This document shows, one piece after another, positions 1-9,449 of a DNA stretch of 64,000 bases (position 1 is the stretch's first letter; each line of letters begins with the position of its first letter). Origin of the DNA: Christensenellaceae bacterium OttesenSCG-928-K19 (GTDB lineage Bacteria; Bacillota; Clostridia; Christensenellales; Christensenellaceae); NCBI GenBank assembly GCA_030266015.1, contig JAJDHD010000007.1, positions 1-64,000 of the forward strand, given 5' to 3'. A model generated the notes under the pieces. The model was not told the origin of the DNA. It was given only the letters and a program-made list of their open reading frames with translations, and made no database searches. The position numbers and the translations under genes are program-made.

Positions 1-80
1 CTCTGTATGAAGAAGTGTGCGCACTTGTCTAAAAAACTATTGAACGGAATATTGAAGGGTTTGCTGTTTGGTCTTGGTAG

Positions 81-263
81 TGTCTGGTAGCTATTGTAAT
101 TACGATTGTAATATAGGCTATCAGATATTATGCTATACCCGTAGATGTGGATTTGACTTCGATTAATATAATTGCTTTTGTGGCAATTTTTGCACTTGGG
201 ACAATAGATTATGTGATTCAATGCTTTACGAAGATTAGGGATATTGTGAGATACAAAGCTTAG
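81..263 (+). pseudogene. Remnant of a small two-segment membrane protein
   Basis: One frame reads through two hydrophobic segments and ends at the TAG at 261-263, but it is cut by TAG codons at 78-80 and 114-116. The readable C-terminal part holds a hydrophobic stretch (IIAFVAIFALGTI) followed by a basic tail. The frame ends 20 bases before a strong terminator, as a real gene would. The open piece after 116 has a possible GTG start but no clear ribosome binding site. I do not recognise the family; a decayed gene is the simplest reading. Confidence 0.35.
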
Positions 264-282
264 GTAAAGCTTGATATAATTC

Positions 283-319
283 AAGGCAGTAAGATTAATT
301 TCTTACTGCCTTATTTTTT
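283..319 (+). terminator. Rho-independent terminator
   Basis: A perfect 12-bp inverted repeat (283-294 with 301-312, six-base loop) is followed by a run of T at 314-319. The T run lies on the plus strand, so it ends transcription of the broken gene to its left. It abuts the 3' end of tRNA-Val. Confidence 0.85.
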
Positions 320-393
320 GGTGCTCGTGGTTGGGATCGAACCAACGACTTCTCCCGTGTGAGGGGAACACTCTCCCGCTGAGTTACACGAGC
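319..393 (-). tRNA. tRNA-Val (anticodon CAC)
   Basis: The minus strand folds as a tRNA: acceptor GCTCGTG/CACGAGC, D arm ACTC..GAGT, anticodon stem TTCCC/GGGAG with loop CTCACAC (anticodon CAC), T arm with GGTTCGATCC, discriminator A and an encoded CCA (319-321). It is co-oriented with, and downstream of, a truncated tRNA and a consensus promoter at 459-487. Confidence 0.92.
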
Positions 394-418
394 AAATAAT
401 ATATAGTATAATTGGCAC

Positions 419-446
419 AAGTGCTCTCCCGCCGAGCTACGCTTGC
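419..446 (-). pseudogene. Truncated tRNA: 5' half only
   Basis: On the minus strand the bases from 446 downward read as a tRNA 5' half: acceptor strand GCAAGCG, TA, D stem GCTC, D loop, GAGC, then the start of an anticodon stem. After about position 419 the sequence becomes AT-rich and no anticodon or T arm follows, so the amino-acid identity cannot be assigned. It lies between an intact promoter (459-487) and tRNA-Val (319-393) and is probably still transcribed. Confidence 0.7.
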
Positions 447-458
447 ATCCGTACATAA

Positions 459-487
459 ATTTTAGTCGATTTCAGTAAGAGTGTCAA
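459..487 (-). promoter_or_regulatory. Sigma-A promoter of the tRNA unit
   Basis: Minus strand: -35 TTGACA (482-487), 17-bp spacer, -10 TAAAAT (459-464). The start site would fall a few bases before the truncated tRNA at 446. Confidence 0.75.
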
Positions 488-544
488 GTTTTTTGACATT
501 GCTTTTTACACGCGCTTAACAGCCGCCTCTTCCCTGCTCCATGC

Positions 545-910
545 TTATTCCGGCACAATCTCAATCCAATACCCGTCCGGATCTTCAATAAAATAAATTC
601 CCATCTCCTCATTCACAAAACAAATGCAGCCCATTTCTTCGTGCTTTTTCTTCGCGCCGGCAAAATCGTCCGCCCTCAGCGCCAAATGAAATTCCGTATC
701 TCCAAGATCATAATTGTCTTTTTCCCAGTCACGCAACCACGTCAGCTCCAACAGGAATCCATTTTTCCCATCGCCCAAATAAACAATTAAGTAGCTGCCA
801 TCTTCCGCCTCTTTGCGCCGCACCTCTTTTAGTCCCAGCGCCTCCCCATAAAAGGCCAGCGACTTCTCCATATCTATCACATTAAAATTGAAATGATCGA
901 ACCTATACAT
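545..910 (-). CDS. VOC-family protein, glyoxalase I-like
   Basis: A 121-residue single-module vicinal-oxygen-chelate protein. The four metal-ligand positions of glyoxalase I-like proteins are present: His6 (FDHFNF), Glu55 (LLELTW), His75 (EFHLAL) and Glu117 (WIEIVP), with the usual DPDGYWIE ending. Such proteins bind a divalent metal as dimers; many isomerise hemithioacetals of methylglyoxal (lactoylglutathione lyase type), but the substrate cannot be read from sequence. It lies 33 bases downstream of cysteine synthase on the same strand and may be cotranscribed, which would fit handling of a thiol adduct. Length is normal for the family. Confidence 0.85.
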   Translation of the reverse strand: MYRFDHFNFNVIDMEKSLAFYGEALGLKEVRRKEAEDGSYLIVYLGDGKNGFLLELTWLRDWEKDNYDLGDTEFHLALRADDFAGAKKKHEEMGCICFVNEEMGIYFIEDPDGYWIEIVPE

Positions 911-943
911 CTTAATCCTCCCGCCTCGTCTTCTATACAGCGT

Positions 944-1888
944 TCAATACGCAATATTCTCCGCATCAAACAACGGCGTGCTAAAATAGCGCTCACCAGT
1001 ATCCGGCAAAACCGTCACCACTGTTTTTCCCTCACCCAGAATCTCTGCCATTTTAATAGCAGCCGCCACATTCGTACCACTCGAAATTCCACACATCAAG
1101 CCTTCCTTTTTCGCAAGATCCTTAGCAACCTGTATCGCCTCCTCATCCGTAACAATACAAATATCATCATATATTTCCATATTCAGGTTATCAGGAATCA
1201 ATCCATCACCAATTCCCATTTGCAGATGCGTCCCTATGTTTCCGCCTGCCAATATCGCCGCGTTTTCCGGCTCTACCGCCCATATGAGCATGTCCGGATA
1301 TTGCGCCTTCAGCACTTCGCCAATGCCTGATATGCTGCCGCCCGTGCCAATTCCCGCACAAAAGCCATGGATATCCTTGCCGGCTTGTTCCAAAATCTCT
1401 ACCGCTGTATGATGCTTGTGCACCAAGGGATTATTCGGATTATCAAATTGTTGCGGGATATATACCCGTTCGTTTTCTTTTTCCATTTGGAAAGCCAATT
1501 CAAGGCACTCCGCAATGCATTTACCAATATCACCTTCATCCTTCACAAGCCGCACTGTCGCGCCATAATGCTCCACAAGCTTACGCCGCTCCTCGCTCAC
1601 GGAATCCGGCATAATAATCACCACTTCATAGCCCTTTACAGCACCCACCAACGCAAGACCGATTCCCTGGTTTCCGCTTGTCGCCTCCACAATCACAGAG
1701 CCTGGCCGCAACGTACCATCCCTTTCCGCCTTCACAATCATATTATATGCCGTGCGTGTCTTTATGGAGCCCCCAATATTCAGGCCCTCATATTTCACCA
1801 AAATCTTCGCACTGCCTTCTTTAGTCATATTATTCAGGCGGATCAATGGAGTATGCCCAATCGCATCCAAAACTGTATTACATATCAT
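944..1888 (-). CDS. cysK: Cysteine synthase (O-acetylserine sulfhydrylase) family
   Basis: A 314-residue PLP enzyme of the fold-type II cysteine synthase / cystathionine beta-synthase family, cytosolic, making cysteine from O-acetylserine and sulfide. The PLP lysine is Lys43 (GGSIKTR), the phosphate-binding loop is GTGGSISG, and GISSGTN occurs near the C terminus. The asparagine loop reads TSGNQG (70-75) where most members have TSGNTG, so substrate range could differ. The start is the ATG at 1886-1888 with AAGGAAGG about ten bases upstream. No riboswitch or T-box is apparent upstream. Confidence 0.88.
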   Translation of the reverse strand: MICNTVLDAIGHTPLIRLNNMTKEGSAKILVKYEGLNIGGSIKTRTAYNMIVKAERDGTLRPGSVIVEATSGNQGIGLALVGAVKGYEVVIIMPDSVSEERRKLVEHYGATVRLVKDEGDIGKCIAECLELAFQMEKENERVYIPQQFDNPNNPLVHKHHTAVEILEQAGKDIHGFCAGIGTGGSISGIGEVLKAQYPDMLIWAVEPENAAILAGGNIGTHLQMGIGDGLIPDNLNMEIYDDICIVTDEEAIQVAKDLAKKEGLMCGISSGTNVAAAIKMAEILGEGKTVVTVLPDTGERYFSTPLFDAENIAY

Positions 1889-1947
1889 TTAAAGTATCCT
1901 TCCTTTTCTGCCAAGTTATACTGCTTATCCCCCATCAACCTTCACAA

Positions 1948-2226
1948 TCAGAACGCTCCCCACCAACTGACAGAACACATACTATGTTTATTTTCCACAA
2001 CAAATACCACTCGTGAAAAAAAATCATCACATCCCGTTCCCATATCCGCTCCTACGACATGCCAGCCTTCTTGCGCATCCCAAAACCGCGATTCACTATT
2101 TGATGAATATGCTGATTTCAGATCTGTCTCGCTTTCCTGTGCTTCCGCACTCCATCTTTTCAGCCTGAAAATATATGCGTGCGCCTTCAACAATTTCAAC
2201 TTTAACTGCTTCATTTTTGAAAACAC
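1948..2226 (-). CDS. Small hypothetical protein, uncertain
   Basis: An open frame of 92 codons from a GTG (2226), or 88 codons from an ATG at 2214, upstream of cysK on the same strand. The N terminus is basic (KQLKLKLLKAHAY), the rest is mixed and ends in aromatic residues. No ribosome binding site stands out and no family is recognised. It could be a real short gene or a chance frame. Confidence 0.25.
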   Translation of the reverse strand: MFSKMKQLKLKLLKAHAYIFRLKRWSAEAQESETDLKSAYSSNSESRFWDAQEGWHVVGADMGTGCDDFFSRVVFVVENKHSMCSVSWWGAF

Positions 2227-3403
2227 CTAGCAAATTTGCTTTTTTGCAAAAAATTTACATTCTACAAGCAAAAACACCAGCCCCACAATCATAAAAATAG
2301 TCATGGTTTTTTTCATGTTTTGCCTTCAAAAAGATGTTACAAACTATTATATCTCTTCTGTTTTCCAAATGCAACAAAAGTACACCTACGCAGCAGCATG
2401 GGACATCAAAAACGCAAGCATCTCTTAAATGAACTTGCGTTCATTTTGATGCGCTTTCTTTTAACAATGCGGGTTTTGGCGTGCTTGTCGCTTTCGTTTT
2501 TTCAAGTTGTATTACATAAATCAAAATGAACCCAGAACAGGCTGACCGCTATCAATTTTTCTAATTTTCTGGTTGAAATTCACAAAAAAATGTTTTTCGG
2601 AGTGCACTTCTTTTTTTACGAAATTTTGTATGCCGAACGAGTGTATAATCATCGATTTTTGCAGTTTTTTTCCTCTATCAACAACCAACAGGTCTGCCTA
2701 GGCACAGAGATCACAACGCATCTCCATTTTTTACACAGAACATGGTTCAATTTCAATCAGCACCACCACTTCGCTTGTATATTCAGCTTCATTTCCGCAC
2801 ACACCCTCCACATTTGCATGCTTTCAGCATTGATAAATACTCATTTTCCCAATAATTAGACAAATTCCTAACTCTCCCTCTTTGTCCTTTTTGTTATAAT
2901 ATCCTGAGAGTTTTTACCTTCTGTCAAATTGATTGCAGAAAAAATAACATCCTAATTTTCCGTCTTTCTCTATTTGAATTTTTTTCTGCACTTGGTAGGT
3001 CTTCTTTCCTCTATACTAAGATGTAGATTTTTCTGAGAATGCCGTTTTTTCTGCCATTACACTTTTGAGTGTTCCCCTCATTGCCCCTGATTCCACTTTC
3101 CCGGATGCACGTTGTACCCTTTGTTGTGTACTGGTATGAGACCGCAAACAACATAAACTAGTATGCGACCAATAGCATTTCTATCCTGCGGTTTGTCTAT
3201 TTTCCGTACTCCCGTTTTCTTCTGGCACATGGTTTCTTGGGCAATCCCCACACTTTTCTCAATTTTAACTACGTTTAACACACGATAGCATGTGTTAATA
3301 GAACCACGCTATCTTTGAGCCTCATTTAATACCGACGCAGATAGAAACACAAATCCCGGCAATTTTTCTTTGCCTTAGCTTCATAAAAAACGCTATCCCG
3401 GCA
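2227..3403. other. Gene-poor AT-rich stretch
   Basis: About 1.2 kb without a credible gene. The open frames are low-complexity and lack ribosome binding sites. I see scattered A/T runs, a lone TATAAT near 2892, an inverted repeat AACGCAAG/CTTGCGTT around 2412-2442, and the repeat TTAACACA/TGTGTTAA at 3275-3298. It may be a decayed region; no RNA gene or insertion-sequence end was recognised. Confidence 0.5.
3275..3298. repeat. Perfect inverted repeat, 8-bp arms
   Basis: TTAACACA (3275-3282) and its complement TGTGTTAA (3291-3298) are separated by eight bases. Both arms are AT-rich and there is no T run, so it looks more like a protein-binding site than a terminator. Nearby genes point away from it. 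Confidence 0.4.
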
Positions 3404-4957
3404 TCACAACACCCCCATTGAACTCCGATCAATCAGGAAGTAGCTGCCATCTTCTGTGAAAAGCGCTCCCGATATTTTTTGTCCATAATATTTCATATTG
3501 TCTCTACCTGTTTGTTTTGCCCAGTACAGTGCAGTCTCTGCCTCATCCAACAGCTCCTTCACTGTGTTATGCCGTTTTTCCAACCGCGCCATGCCAATGC
3601 TCATTGTTGGCTGCACCTCACAGCCATCTGCGCAAACAGGCGTTTCCCGCATCTCCCTCATTAGGTCTTCCGCTATAAAGCACGCCCCATCAAAATTTGT
3701 GGCAGGCAGAAAGACGCAATATTTCCCTCCTTTGATTCTTCCCAACGCATCTGAGCACCGCATCCGCCCGATTATCACTTGTTCTGTACGCCGAACCACT
3801 TCATCCCCCACCTCTCGGCCAAATGCCCTGTTCACAGATTTCATATGGTCAATATCCACCACCAGCATTACCGATTGCATTCCCAACCGCCGCAGCAAAT
3901 CAAAGCTGCGTTCCGCATATTGCATAAACTCCTCTTTTTCTAATATGCTATTCTTTTCATCCTGTTCGATTGTTTGCCTCCTCAGGCTATGAAGCGTCGT
4001 TACGTCCTCAAAAAGCAGGCAGTGTCCCTCCTCTCCCACCGGAAGCATAGACGGTCGCAGCCATCGGGTTTCCTGCTCCTTTTTCACGGCAACATCCTGC
4101 ATTGATTGTGCCGAAAGCTCTGCATCCAAGGGAAACCCCTCTAGATCCTTTAACCGTGTTCCCTGCCTACACTCACAGAGCGCCGGAAACATCATTTTGG
4201 CAGTAGTGTTTGCATCCGCATATCTTTTATCTACATCCAGTAATACAATGGCATTCGGAATCGTATCCGCCGCTGCGCTCCACAAACCCACTGCCTGTTC
4301 CTGCTGCACCTCTTTCTGTATCACACGCGTCATCATGCCATAACAAACCACAACCATAACAGAGGCAACCTCTGGTGCCCCCGGCTGCGCAAGCATGGCA
4401 ATTACCGCCACTATCCAGGGGCATATCCCCATCATCAGGAATGTCGCCTTAACAACGACTTTGCGCTTATTTTTATATGGATAGTGGGCTATCAATTCAT
4501 AAACAGCCAGCCCCGAAAGCACAGCACAGTAAACGACCCCCGCATAGTAAAATGGTCCGCCCCGCTCTCCCAGAAATGGATTGTCATATGCGGCAGCAAC
4601 ATAATATAGCGTAGAATAAGGATAGGCATATGCACTTACAATAATCACGCATGGCAGCACAAAGAGCAGCACACGAACATGTTTTTGAATCGTCCTGCCA
4701 TTATAACCGCGCACAAAAAAGTAAAAAAGCACAGGTAAAAGTAACATGCCAAGATTTGCCATTCTTTGCCCAGCCAGGGCATCCTGCATATTGACGCTGC
4801 AAAGCTCCAGCAAAAAACCCAACGCAAAAAGAAAGGTGGCGATGCCCATACTCAAAAAATATTTTGTTTTTGGCACCATACCGCCATTCAAAAAACGGTA
4901 AACCTGATAGGCTGAATATGCACACACTGCTATTTGCAACACAATCAAGATAAACAT
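3404..4957 (-). CDS. Membrane protein with degenerate GGDEF domain
   Basis: About 517 residues. The N-terminal 220 residues hold roughly seven hydrophobic helices, like the 7TM sensor module of some histidine kinases; a PAS-like region follows, then a short coiled segment and a GGDEF-type domain. At the signature position the sequence reads KGGKY (in GRIKGGKYC) instead of GGDEF, so both acidic active-site residues are lost and diguanylate cyclase activity is unlikely. It may act as a c-di-GMP or GTP sensor. The chosen ATG (4957) follows AGGAGG by ten bases; an upstream in-frame ATG (4978) has no such site. Confidence 0.8.
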   Translation of the reverse strand: MFILIVLQIAVCAYSAYQVYRFLNGGMVPKTKYFLSMGIATFLFALGFLLELCSVNMQDALAGQRMANLGMLLLPVLFYFFVRGYNGRTIQKHVRVLLFVLPCVIIVSAYAYPYSTLYYVAAAYDNPFLGERGGPFYYAGVVYCAVLSGLAVYELIAHYPYKNKRKVVVKATFLMMGICPWIVAVIAMLAQPGAPEVASVMVVVCYGMMTRVIQKEVQQEQAVGLWSAAADTIPNAIVLLDVDKRYADANTTAKMMFPALCECRQGTRLKDLEGFPLDAELSAQSMQDVAVKKEQETRWLRPSMLPVGEEGHCLLFEDVTTLHSLRRQTIEQDEKNSILEKEEFMQYAERSFDLLRRLGMQSVMLVVDIDHMKSVNRAFGREVGDEVVRRTEQVIIGRMRCSDALGRIKGGKYCVFLPATNFDGACFIAEDLMREMRETPVCADGCEVQPTMSIGMARLEKRHNTVKELLDEAETALYWAKQTGRDNMKYYGQKISGALFTEDGSYFLIDRSSMGVL

Positions 4958-5181
4958 AAAAATCCGTCCTCCTTCCATCTGTCAAGAGCAACGGATCCGC
5001 ACACCGCTTTGCACTTTTCTCCAAATGCGCAAGCGCTTTTTCGTTCTGTTATCAGCCTCCACCAACCAGCGTGTTCACTTCTTTATGTTTTTTCCACCAC
5101 GCAACTCGGGATATTTTGTAGCCACGTTATCAAACTTAAAAACCAAATTTCTACTGCCATTCAAGCCACCCGGCAGCGTAT

Positions 5182-5919
5182 TTATATGTCCATGTCCACC
5201 TTTTCACCCGCGCCGCCCATTAAGTCGAGCGCACTTTCGGCATCAGCAGTATCGTTTTTCGCCGCCATCGTAGAAATTGTGGTTGTTCCCCCCGCCACGT
5301 AAATCTTATGGCATTCCGGGCAACAGCCCATTTGCAGTGTTACTTTTTTTTGTGTCACAACACGTTCTTCCTGCATCGCCTTTTCCGTTTCGCGAGATAC
5401 ATGTTCCCCCTCGTGTGATGCAACCTTAACCCCCGCCATGGAGGCTGGAATATGCTGTGCCGTCTGGAAGGAAACCCCTGCATCATTTGAGCCGTCCTGA
5501 TAGGTACGGTTTTGGCATGTCTGGCATCCCGAATACGCTTCCGTACCGTTTTGCCGGGACATCTCCGGCAGCATAGACGCTTCTTTCTTCGCCCCATCCG
5601 CACCATATACAACATTAGCCGGTTGTGCAGTCGTCGCCCCATAAGAAGGCAACGAAGCAGCCGAAGGTTGCGCGGCCCTGCTTACAGGCTGAGCCATAGA
5701 ACGCGGCAAAGAAGCCCCTCCCGTATGCGGCTTATAATAGGTCATCTTAGATAATGATTCTTTTGGAATCTGTGCCAGGGCGGTGTTACCTTCAAGCCTG
5801 CCGATGCTGTCCGCTTGGCGTGCCGCGCGCACATTCTCGGCCGCCACTGCCTTTTGCGTTACCGCAGGCGCTTGCCGGCTTACCCTGTCCTGATATGCAG
5901 TTGCTACAGATTGTGCCAT
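5182..5919 (-). CDS. SprA-like protein with HExxH motif
   Basis: About 245 residues. The first 130 are Ala/Gln/Ser-rich and look disordered. The C-terminal part has a CxxC pair (CQTC), a DGSND segment, the zinc-peptidase-type motif HEGEH, then CCPEC and an AGGTTT segment. This order matches the SprA-related family common in Clostridia, whose function is not well established; a zinc-dependent peptidase is possible. No signal peptide is seen. A GTG nine bases upstream is an alternative start, but AAGGA is better spaced for the ATG at 5919. Confidence 0.7.
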   Translation of the reverse strand: MAQSVATAYQDRVSRQAPAVTQKAVAAENVRAARQADSIGRLEGNTALAQIPKESLSKMTYYKPHTGGASLPRSMAQPVSRAAQPSAASLPSYGATTAQPANVVYGADGAKKEASMLPEMSRQNGTEAYSGCQTCQNRTYQDGSNDAGVSFQTAQHIPASMAGVKVASHEGEHVSRETEKAMQEERVVTQKKVTLQMGCCPECHKIYVAGGTTTISTMAAKNDTADAESALDLMGGAGEKVDMDI

Positions 5920-6144
5920 ATTCCCCACATCCTTGCTTCACACAAAACCGTATCATTCTCCAATGCTTATTATACCTCAATATTCATGAAAAATCAATGT
6001 AGATTTATGCAGCTTAACCGTTTTCCCTCTATGCCACTCTCGTTTTAACGCTCTTTAATAGCCAAGCGCAGCGCACAGCTCTTCACACACGACCTTCCCA
6101 TTGCGCGTATCCACCAACGGCAGGCCTTTTTTCTAAAGCAAACG

Positions 6145-7284
6145 TTATTCCTCTTCCGTTTCTTCCTCCGGCGTAGGCACATAAACCAACTCTTCCAGCG
6201 CGCTATCCGATAGCTCCCTTCCATAAAACAAGGCATAAAAATCCTTTATTTCCTGACCCAGATTCACCCCTTCATAAAGCTCCGGATAAAGCAAGGCCGC
6301 CATCCACACCAGCCCAATTGCACGGTTGGGTGATTCGGGCGCTTCCAACCAGGGAAAAGGCGATGAGGGCACACCATAAACCCGACCACCAATCACAGCA
6401 TCCATCGTGCCATACGCCGGATTATCAAGAATTTTCCACGCGGCATCCTGCCCGTCAATTCCTTCACCCGGCTGCCCGCTTGAAAATATCACGTCTGGAT
6501 TAAGCTCTATCAACTCACTGAGCGACATCCCCAGAATTTTATTCTTGTCGTCCACGGCCGATTCCACCGCGTTTACGCCACCAGCCAGCTCCACCAGTTC
6601 CCTGCCACCGCCCGCGGCGGCCACAGCCAATGAATCTGCCTCCTTTGCCGCATAGACGGACGGGCGCTCCTCTTCCCCGGGTATTTCCATATCCTGAACT
6701 ACGCCCAGCAATCGCTCCACCGCTGCCGAAAGCTCCTTTCCCCGTTCCTCATCACCCGACGCTTCCGCCAGCATTGCATATGCCTGCGGCAATTCCTGCA
6801 ATCCGCCCGTCAAAATAATCACAGGCACTTCCAGCCTTTCTTGCAGTGCGTCAGCCCGCTCGCTATCCATATTCGTCTCGCCCACACACACAACCACATC
6901 CGGCAAGGTGTTTTCCCCAACCTCAAAACCGTCATATAGCCCATATACCGGTAACCCGCGGTATTCTTCCGGAATCTGCTCTTTCATGATATCCGTCAAT
7001 TCTTCGTTCCAACCGCACAGCTTTTCCGCGCACAACGTATATACCAGGCTTGTCGCGGCCTCATCCACACCCATAACGCTCTCCACCTCCATGGGCAGCT
7101 GTACTGTGCGCCCGGCCGCGTCACGAAATTCCCTCGTCGGCTCCGGTGTGGGCGTGGGTGTAGGCGTGGGCGCCGGTTCAGGCGTTTGTTGTTCTTCCTG
7201 CGCCGGCTGCTCCACCTGCGCACAACCCAAAAAAGCCGCACTGGCCAGCACGACACACATAACAATGATCAAAACTCTTTTCAA
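6145..7284 (-). CDS. ABC transporter substrate-binding lipoprotein (BtuF/FepB-type)
   Basis: A lipoprotein with a typical signal (MKRVLIIVM...) and lipobox FLGC, then a Pro/Thr-rich linker, then a periplasmic-binding fold of the iron-siderophore/cobalamin class (PF01497-like). Visible family features are the FRDAAGRTVQLP start of the domain, VDEAATSLVY and the NPDVIFSS segment. No permease or ATPase lies nearby, so the ligand is not predictable. I prefer a TTG start at 7284, preceded by GGGGGGAG, because it gives a standard signal peptide; an ATG at 7320 is the alternative. The C terminus is strongly acidic. Confidence 0.8.
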   Translation of the reverse strand: MKRVLIIVMCVVLASAAFLGCAQVEQPAQEEQQTPEPAPTPTPTPTPEPTREFRDAAGRTVQLPMEVESVMGVDEAATSLVYTLCAEKLCGWNEELTDIMKEQIPEEYRGLPVYGLYDGFEVGENTLPDVVVCVGETNMDSERADALQERLEVPVIILTGGLQELPQAYAMLAEASGDEERGKELSAAVERLLGVVQDMEIPGEEERPSVYAAKEADSLAVAAAGGGRELVELAGGVNAVESAVDDKNKILGMSLSELIELNPDVIFSSGQPGEGIDGQDAAWKILDNPAYGTMDAVIGGRVYGVPSSPFPWLEAPESPNRAIGLVWMAALLYPELYEGVNLGQEIKDFYALFYGRELSDSALEELVYVPTPEEETEEE

Positions 7285-7403
7285 CTTGCTTCTCCCCCCA
7301 TTTTGCTTATTATACATCAATGTTGAATTCCCCTCTCCTTGGGGTGTTCAGTCTATCCATTCTCATTTTCTTATGTTGCCGGCTTTTTCCATCGGCAAAC
7401 TTC

Positions 7404-9302
7404 CTATATAAAATCATCCCAGTTGCTACCGTTATTCTGTGATTCGCCGGTATAGATGGCATAGCGGTTTTTCCCCCGCTCCTTAGCGGCATAAAGCGCC
7501 ACATCCGCCGTCTTATACAGCGTATCAAACGAATTCCCATCCCCCGGCAAAAAGGAAATGCCTATACTGCAATAGATGGGAACCGTACCCTTCTCTGCCT
7601 GCGTTATACGGTGAAAATATTCCAGCACCTCATCTGCCTTTTTCACGGCAAACGCACGGTCGGGTATGTTTTTAATAAACACCGAGAACTCATCGCCGCC
7701 AATACGCGTCATGATATCAGATTTGCGGAATGTATTCTTGATCCCCTTTGCCACCTTGCGCAGCACCTTGTCGCCATATGGATGCCCCATCGTATCATTC
7801 ACCGCTTTAAAGTTATCGATATCGATAATCATAAACGCTGATTCGTCTGTTTCCGGGGCTATTTTTATATAACCGTCCACCAGCCGTCGCGAAGCTTCCT
7901 TGGTATAAAGGCCGGTGAGCGAATCCGTCAGCGTTTTAATAATCAGCTTTTTCTTTTCCACATGCTCCTTGGTAATATCGCGGATGGTGCCAATTACCCT
8001 GCACAGCTGCCCATTCTCATATAAGGCCGTCGAACGTATCCTGCACCAGATGGGAGCTCCATCCTTATTCATCATTTTCAATTCCACTTCTTCCACAGGC
8101 GTGCCAGATACCAAGCCTTCAATATAATTCATATAGGTTTCCCTGTAATCCTCATGAACATGTGGTTCAAACGCCGCGAGGTTCTGGTTTTCCCCTTCCG
8201 CAATCACGCCGAACAGGTCTTCCCATTTATTACTGTAATACATGCTGCCATCAATCAGGTTCCATTCAAACACAACATCGTTTGCCTGCTCTACCACAGT
8301 CTTATAGCGGTCTTCGTTTAATTGCACCGTTTGCTGTGTCTGCCTTAGCGCATTGTTGTCCCTCGCCTGCACCACCGCAATATAAATGATACAGCCCACA
8401 AAAGCGATTGTAATATAAAGTGAAAGCTGGCGCGCCAGCTCATTCATTTTGTCTGTTTGCTCTGTCACTACATTTTGTGGAATAACAGAAAGCACATACC
8501 ACCCATTAAACGACGACTGGGCATAAGCAAGGTAGCGTGCCGAGTCGTCTCTGCTATACCGCAAAAAGCCGTCCTGTCCGCTTTTTATGTTTTGCATCAT
8601 CTCGTCGTAAGCGTTTTCTTCTTCCGGATTCACTTGCTCAAACGCGTCAAACAGGCTACCCTCTGCCTGCAGGGCGTCTTTGTGGCTGGAATGCAGCAGC
8701 ATATTACCATCCGCATCCACAACATACAAATAACCTTCCCCATCAAACAATCCCACGTCCAGCATAGACTCCAGCGCCTGTGTGTCATACGCGGCAGCCA
8801 GCACGCCTTCCACCGCGCCGTTTCGCTCCACCGGCACAGCGATCACCATGCCACCCTCTTCCGCTATTGAGGATGACAAAACGTTTGTCACGACTGTACT
8901 ACCATCTTTTGCACGTTCAAAATAAGGCTCGCCGGAAAAATCCACCATCCCACTTTTCCCGCCAACCCGGGCCTGTCCATCCATAGCGATCAGCGCCATA
9001 CGTAAAAAGCCGGAGTCCTCTGCCGCTGTCTCCAGCAGCCCCACCACCCCGGGCGCAGTATCACTGTCAAATGTAGCAATATAAGAAGCCAAAAGGTTCA
9101 GTGTATTCACAGACGCTTCCATCTCGTTATCAAACAGCACTGTCATGCTTTGGGCTGTTTCTGAAAGATATCCGCCTACCTGCGCTTCCACCAGTTCATC
9201 CATTTGCTCGGAAAAAGAATTGAGCAGCAAAACAACAAGCAGCATGATCAATGCTACAATCACAACCAACAACACACGGTAAACCAGCCTGCTTTTACCC
9301 AT
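7404..9302 (-). CDS. Sensor diguanylate cyclase (dCache-PAS-GGDEF)
   Basis: 632 residues: a transmembrane helix (about 8-28), an extracellular dCache-type sensor domain (about 35-285), a second helix (about 293-312), a PAS domain (about 325-445) and a GGDEF domain (about 455-620). The active site GGDEF (535-539) is intact and an RxxD inhibitory site (RKSD, 526-529) lies five residues before it, so the protein should make c-di-GMP from GTP with product inhibition. The ligand of the outer domain is unknown. It counterbalances the HD-GYP protein at 49,419. Confidence 0.9.
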   Translation of the reverse strand: MGKSRLVYRVLLVVIVALIMLLVVLLLNSFSEQMDELVEAQVGGYLSETAQSMTVLFDNEMEASVNTLNLLASYIATFDSDTAPGVVGLLETAAEDSGFLRMALIAMDGQARVGGKSGMVDFSGEPYFERAKDGSTVVTNVLSSSIAEEGGMVIAVPVERNGAVEGVLAAAYDTQALESMLDVGLFDGEGYLYVVDADGNMLLHSSHKDALQAEGSLFDAFEQVNPEEENAYDEMMQNIKSGQDGFLRYSRDDSARYLAYAQSSFNGWYVLSVIPQNVVTEQTDKMNELARQLSLYITIAFVGCIIYIAVVQARDNNALRQTQQTVQLNEDRYKTVVEQANDVVFEWNLIDGSMYYSNKWEDLFGVIAEGENQNLAAFEPHVHEDYRETYMNYIEGLVSGTPVEEVELKMMNKDGAPIWCRIRSTALYENGQLCRVIGTIRDITKEHVEKKKLIIKTLTDSLTGLYTKEASRRLVDGYIKIAPETDESAFMIIDIDNFKAVNDTMGHPYGDKVLRKVAKGIKNTFRKSDIMTRIGGDEFSVFIKNIPDRAFAVKKADEVLEYFHRITQAEKGTVPIYCSIGISFLPGDGNSFDTLYKTADVALYAAKERGKNRYAIYTGESQNNGSNWDDFI

Positions 9303-9449
9303 ACACCCTACCTGCCGCCCCTATGCGGCGCACAATACTTGCCATCCCCCCGCTTATCATTCCACAATTATTCTACCATATTCCTCCACGGTTTAAAAGA
9401 AAATCGTCGTCAATTCCATCTTTTGCCCCATTTAGAAATTAAAAATGGC

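Noticed and set aside
893-2230. Long plus-strand open frames opposite the VOC and cysK genes
   Set aside because: They are rich in His/Arg/Asn, lack ribosome binding sites and mirror well-defined minus-strand genes.
6055-6132. Open stretch after the stop of the substrate-binding protein, in the same frame, reading LVDTRNGKVVCEELCAALGY
   Set aside because: It looks protein-like and may be a lost C-terminal part, but it has no start and follows two stop codons; too short to call a gene.
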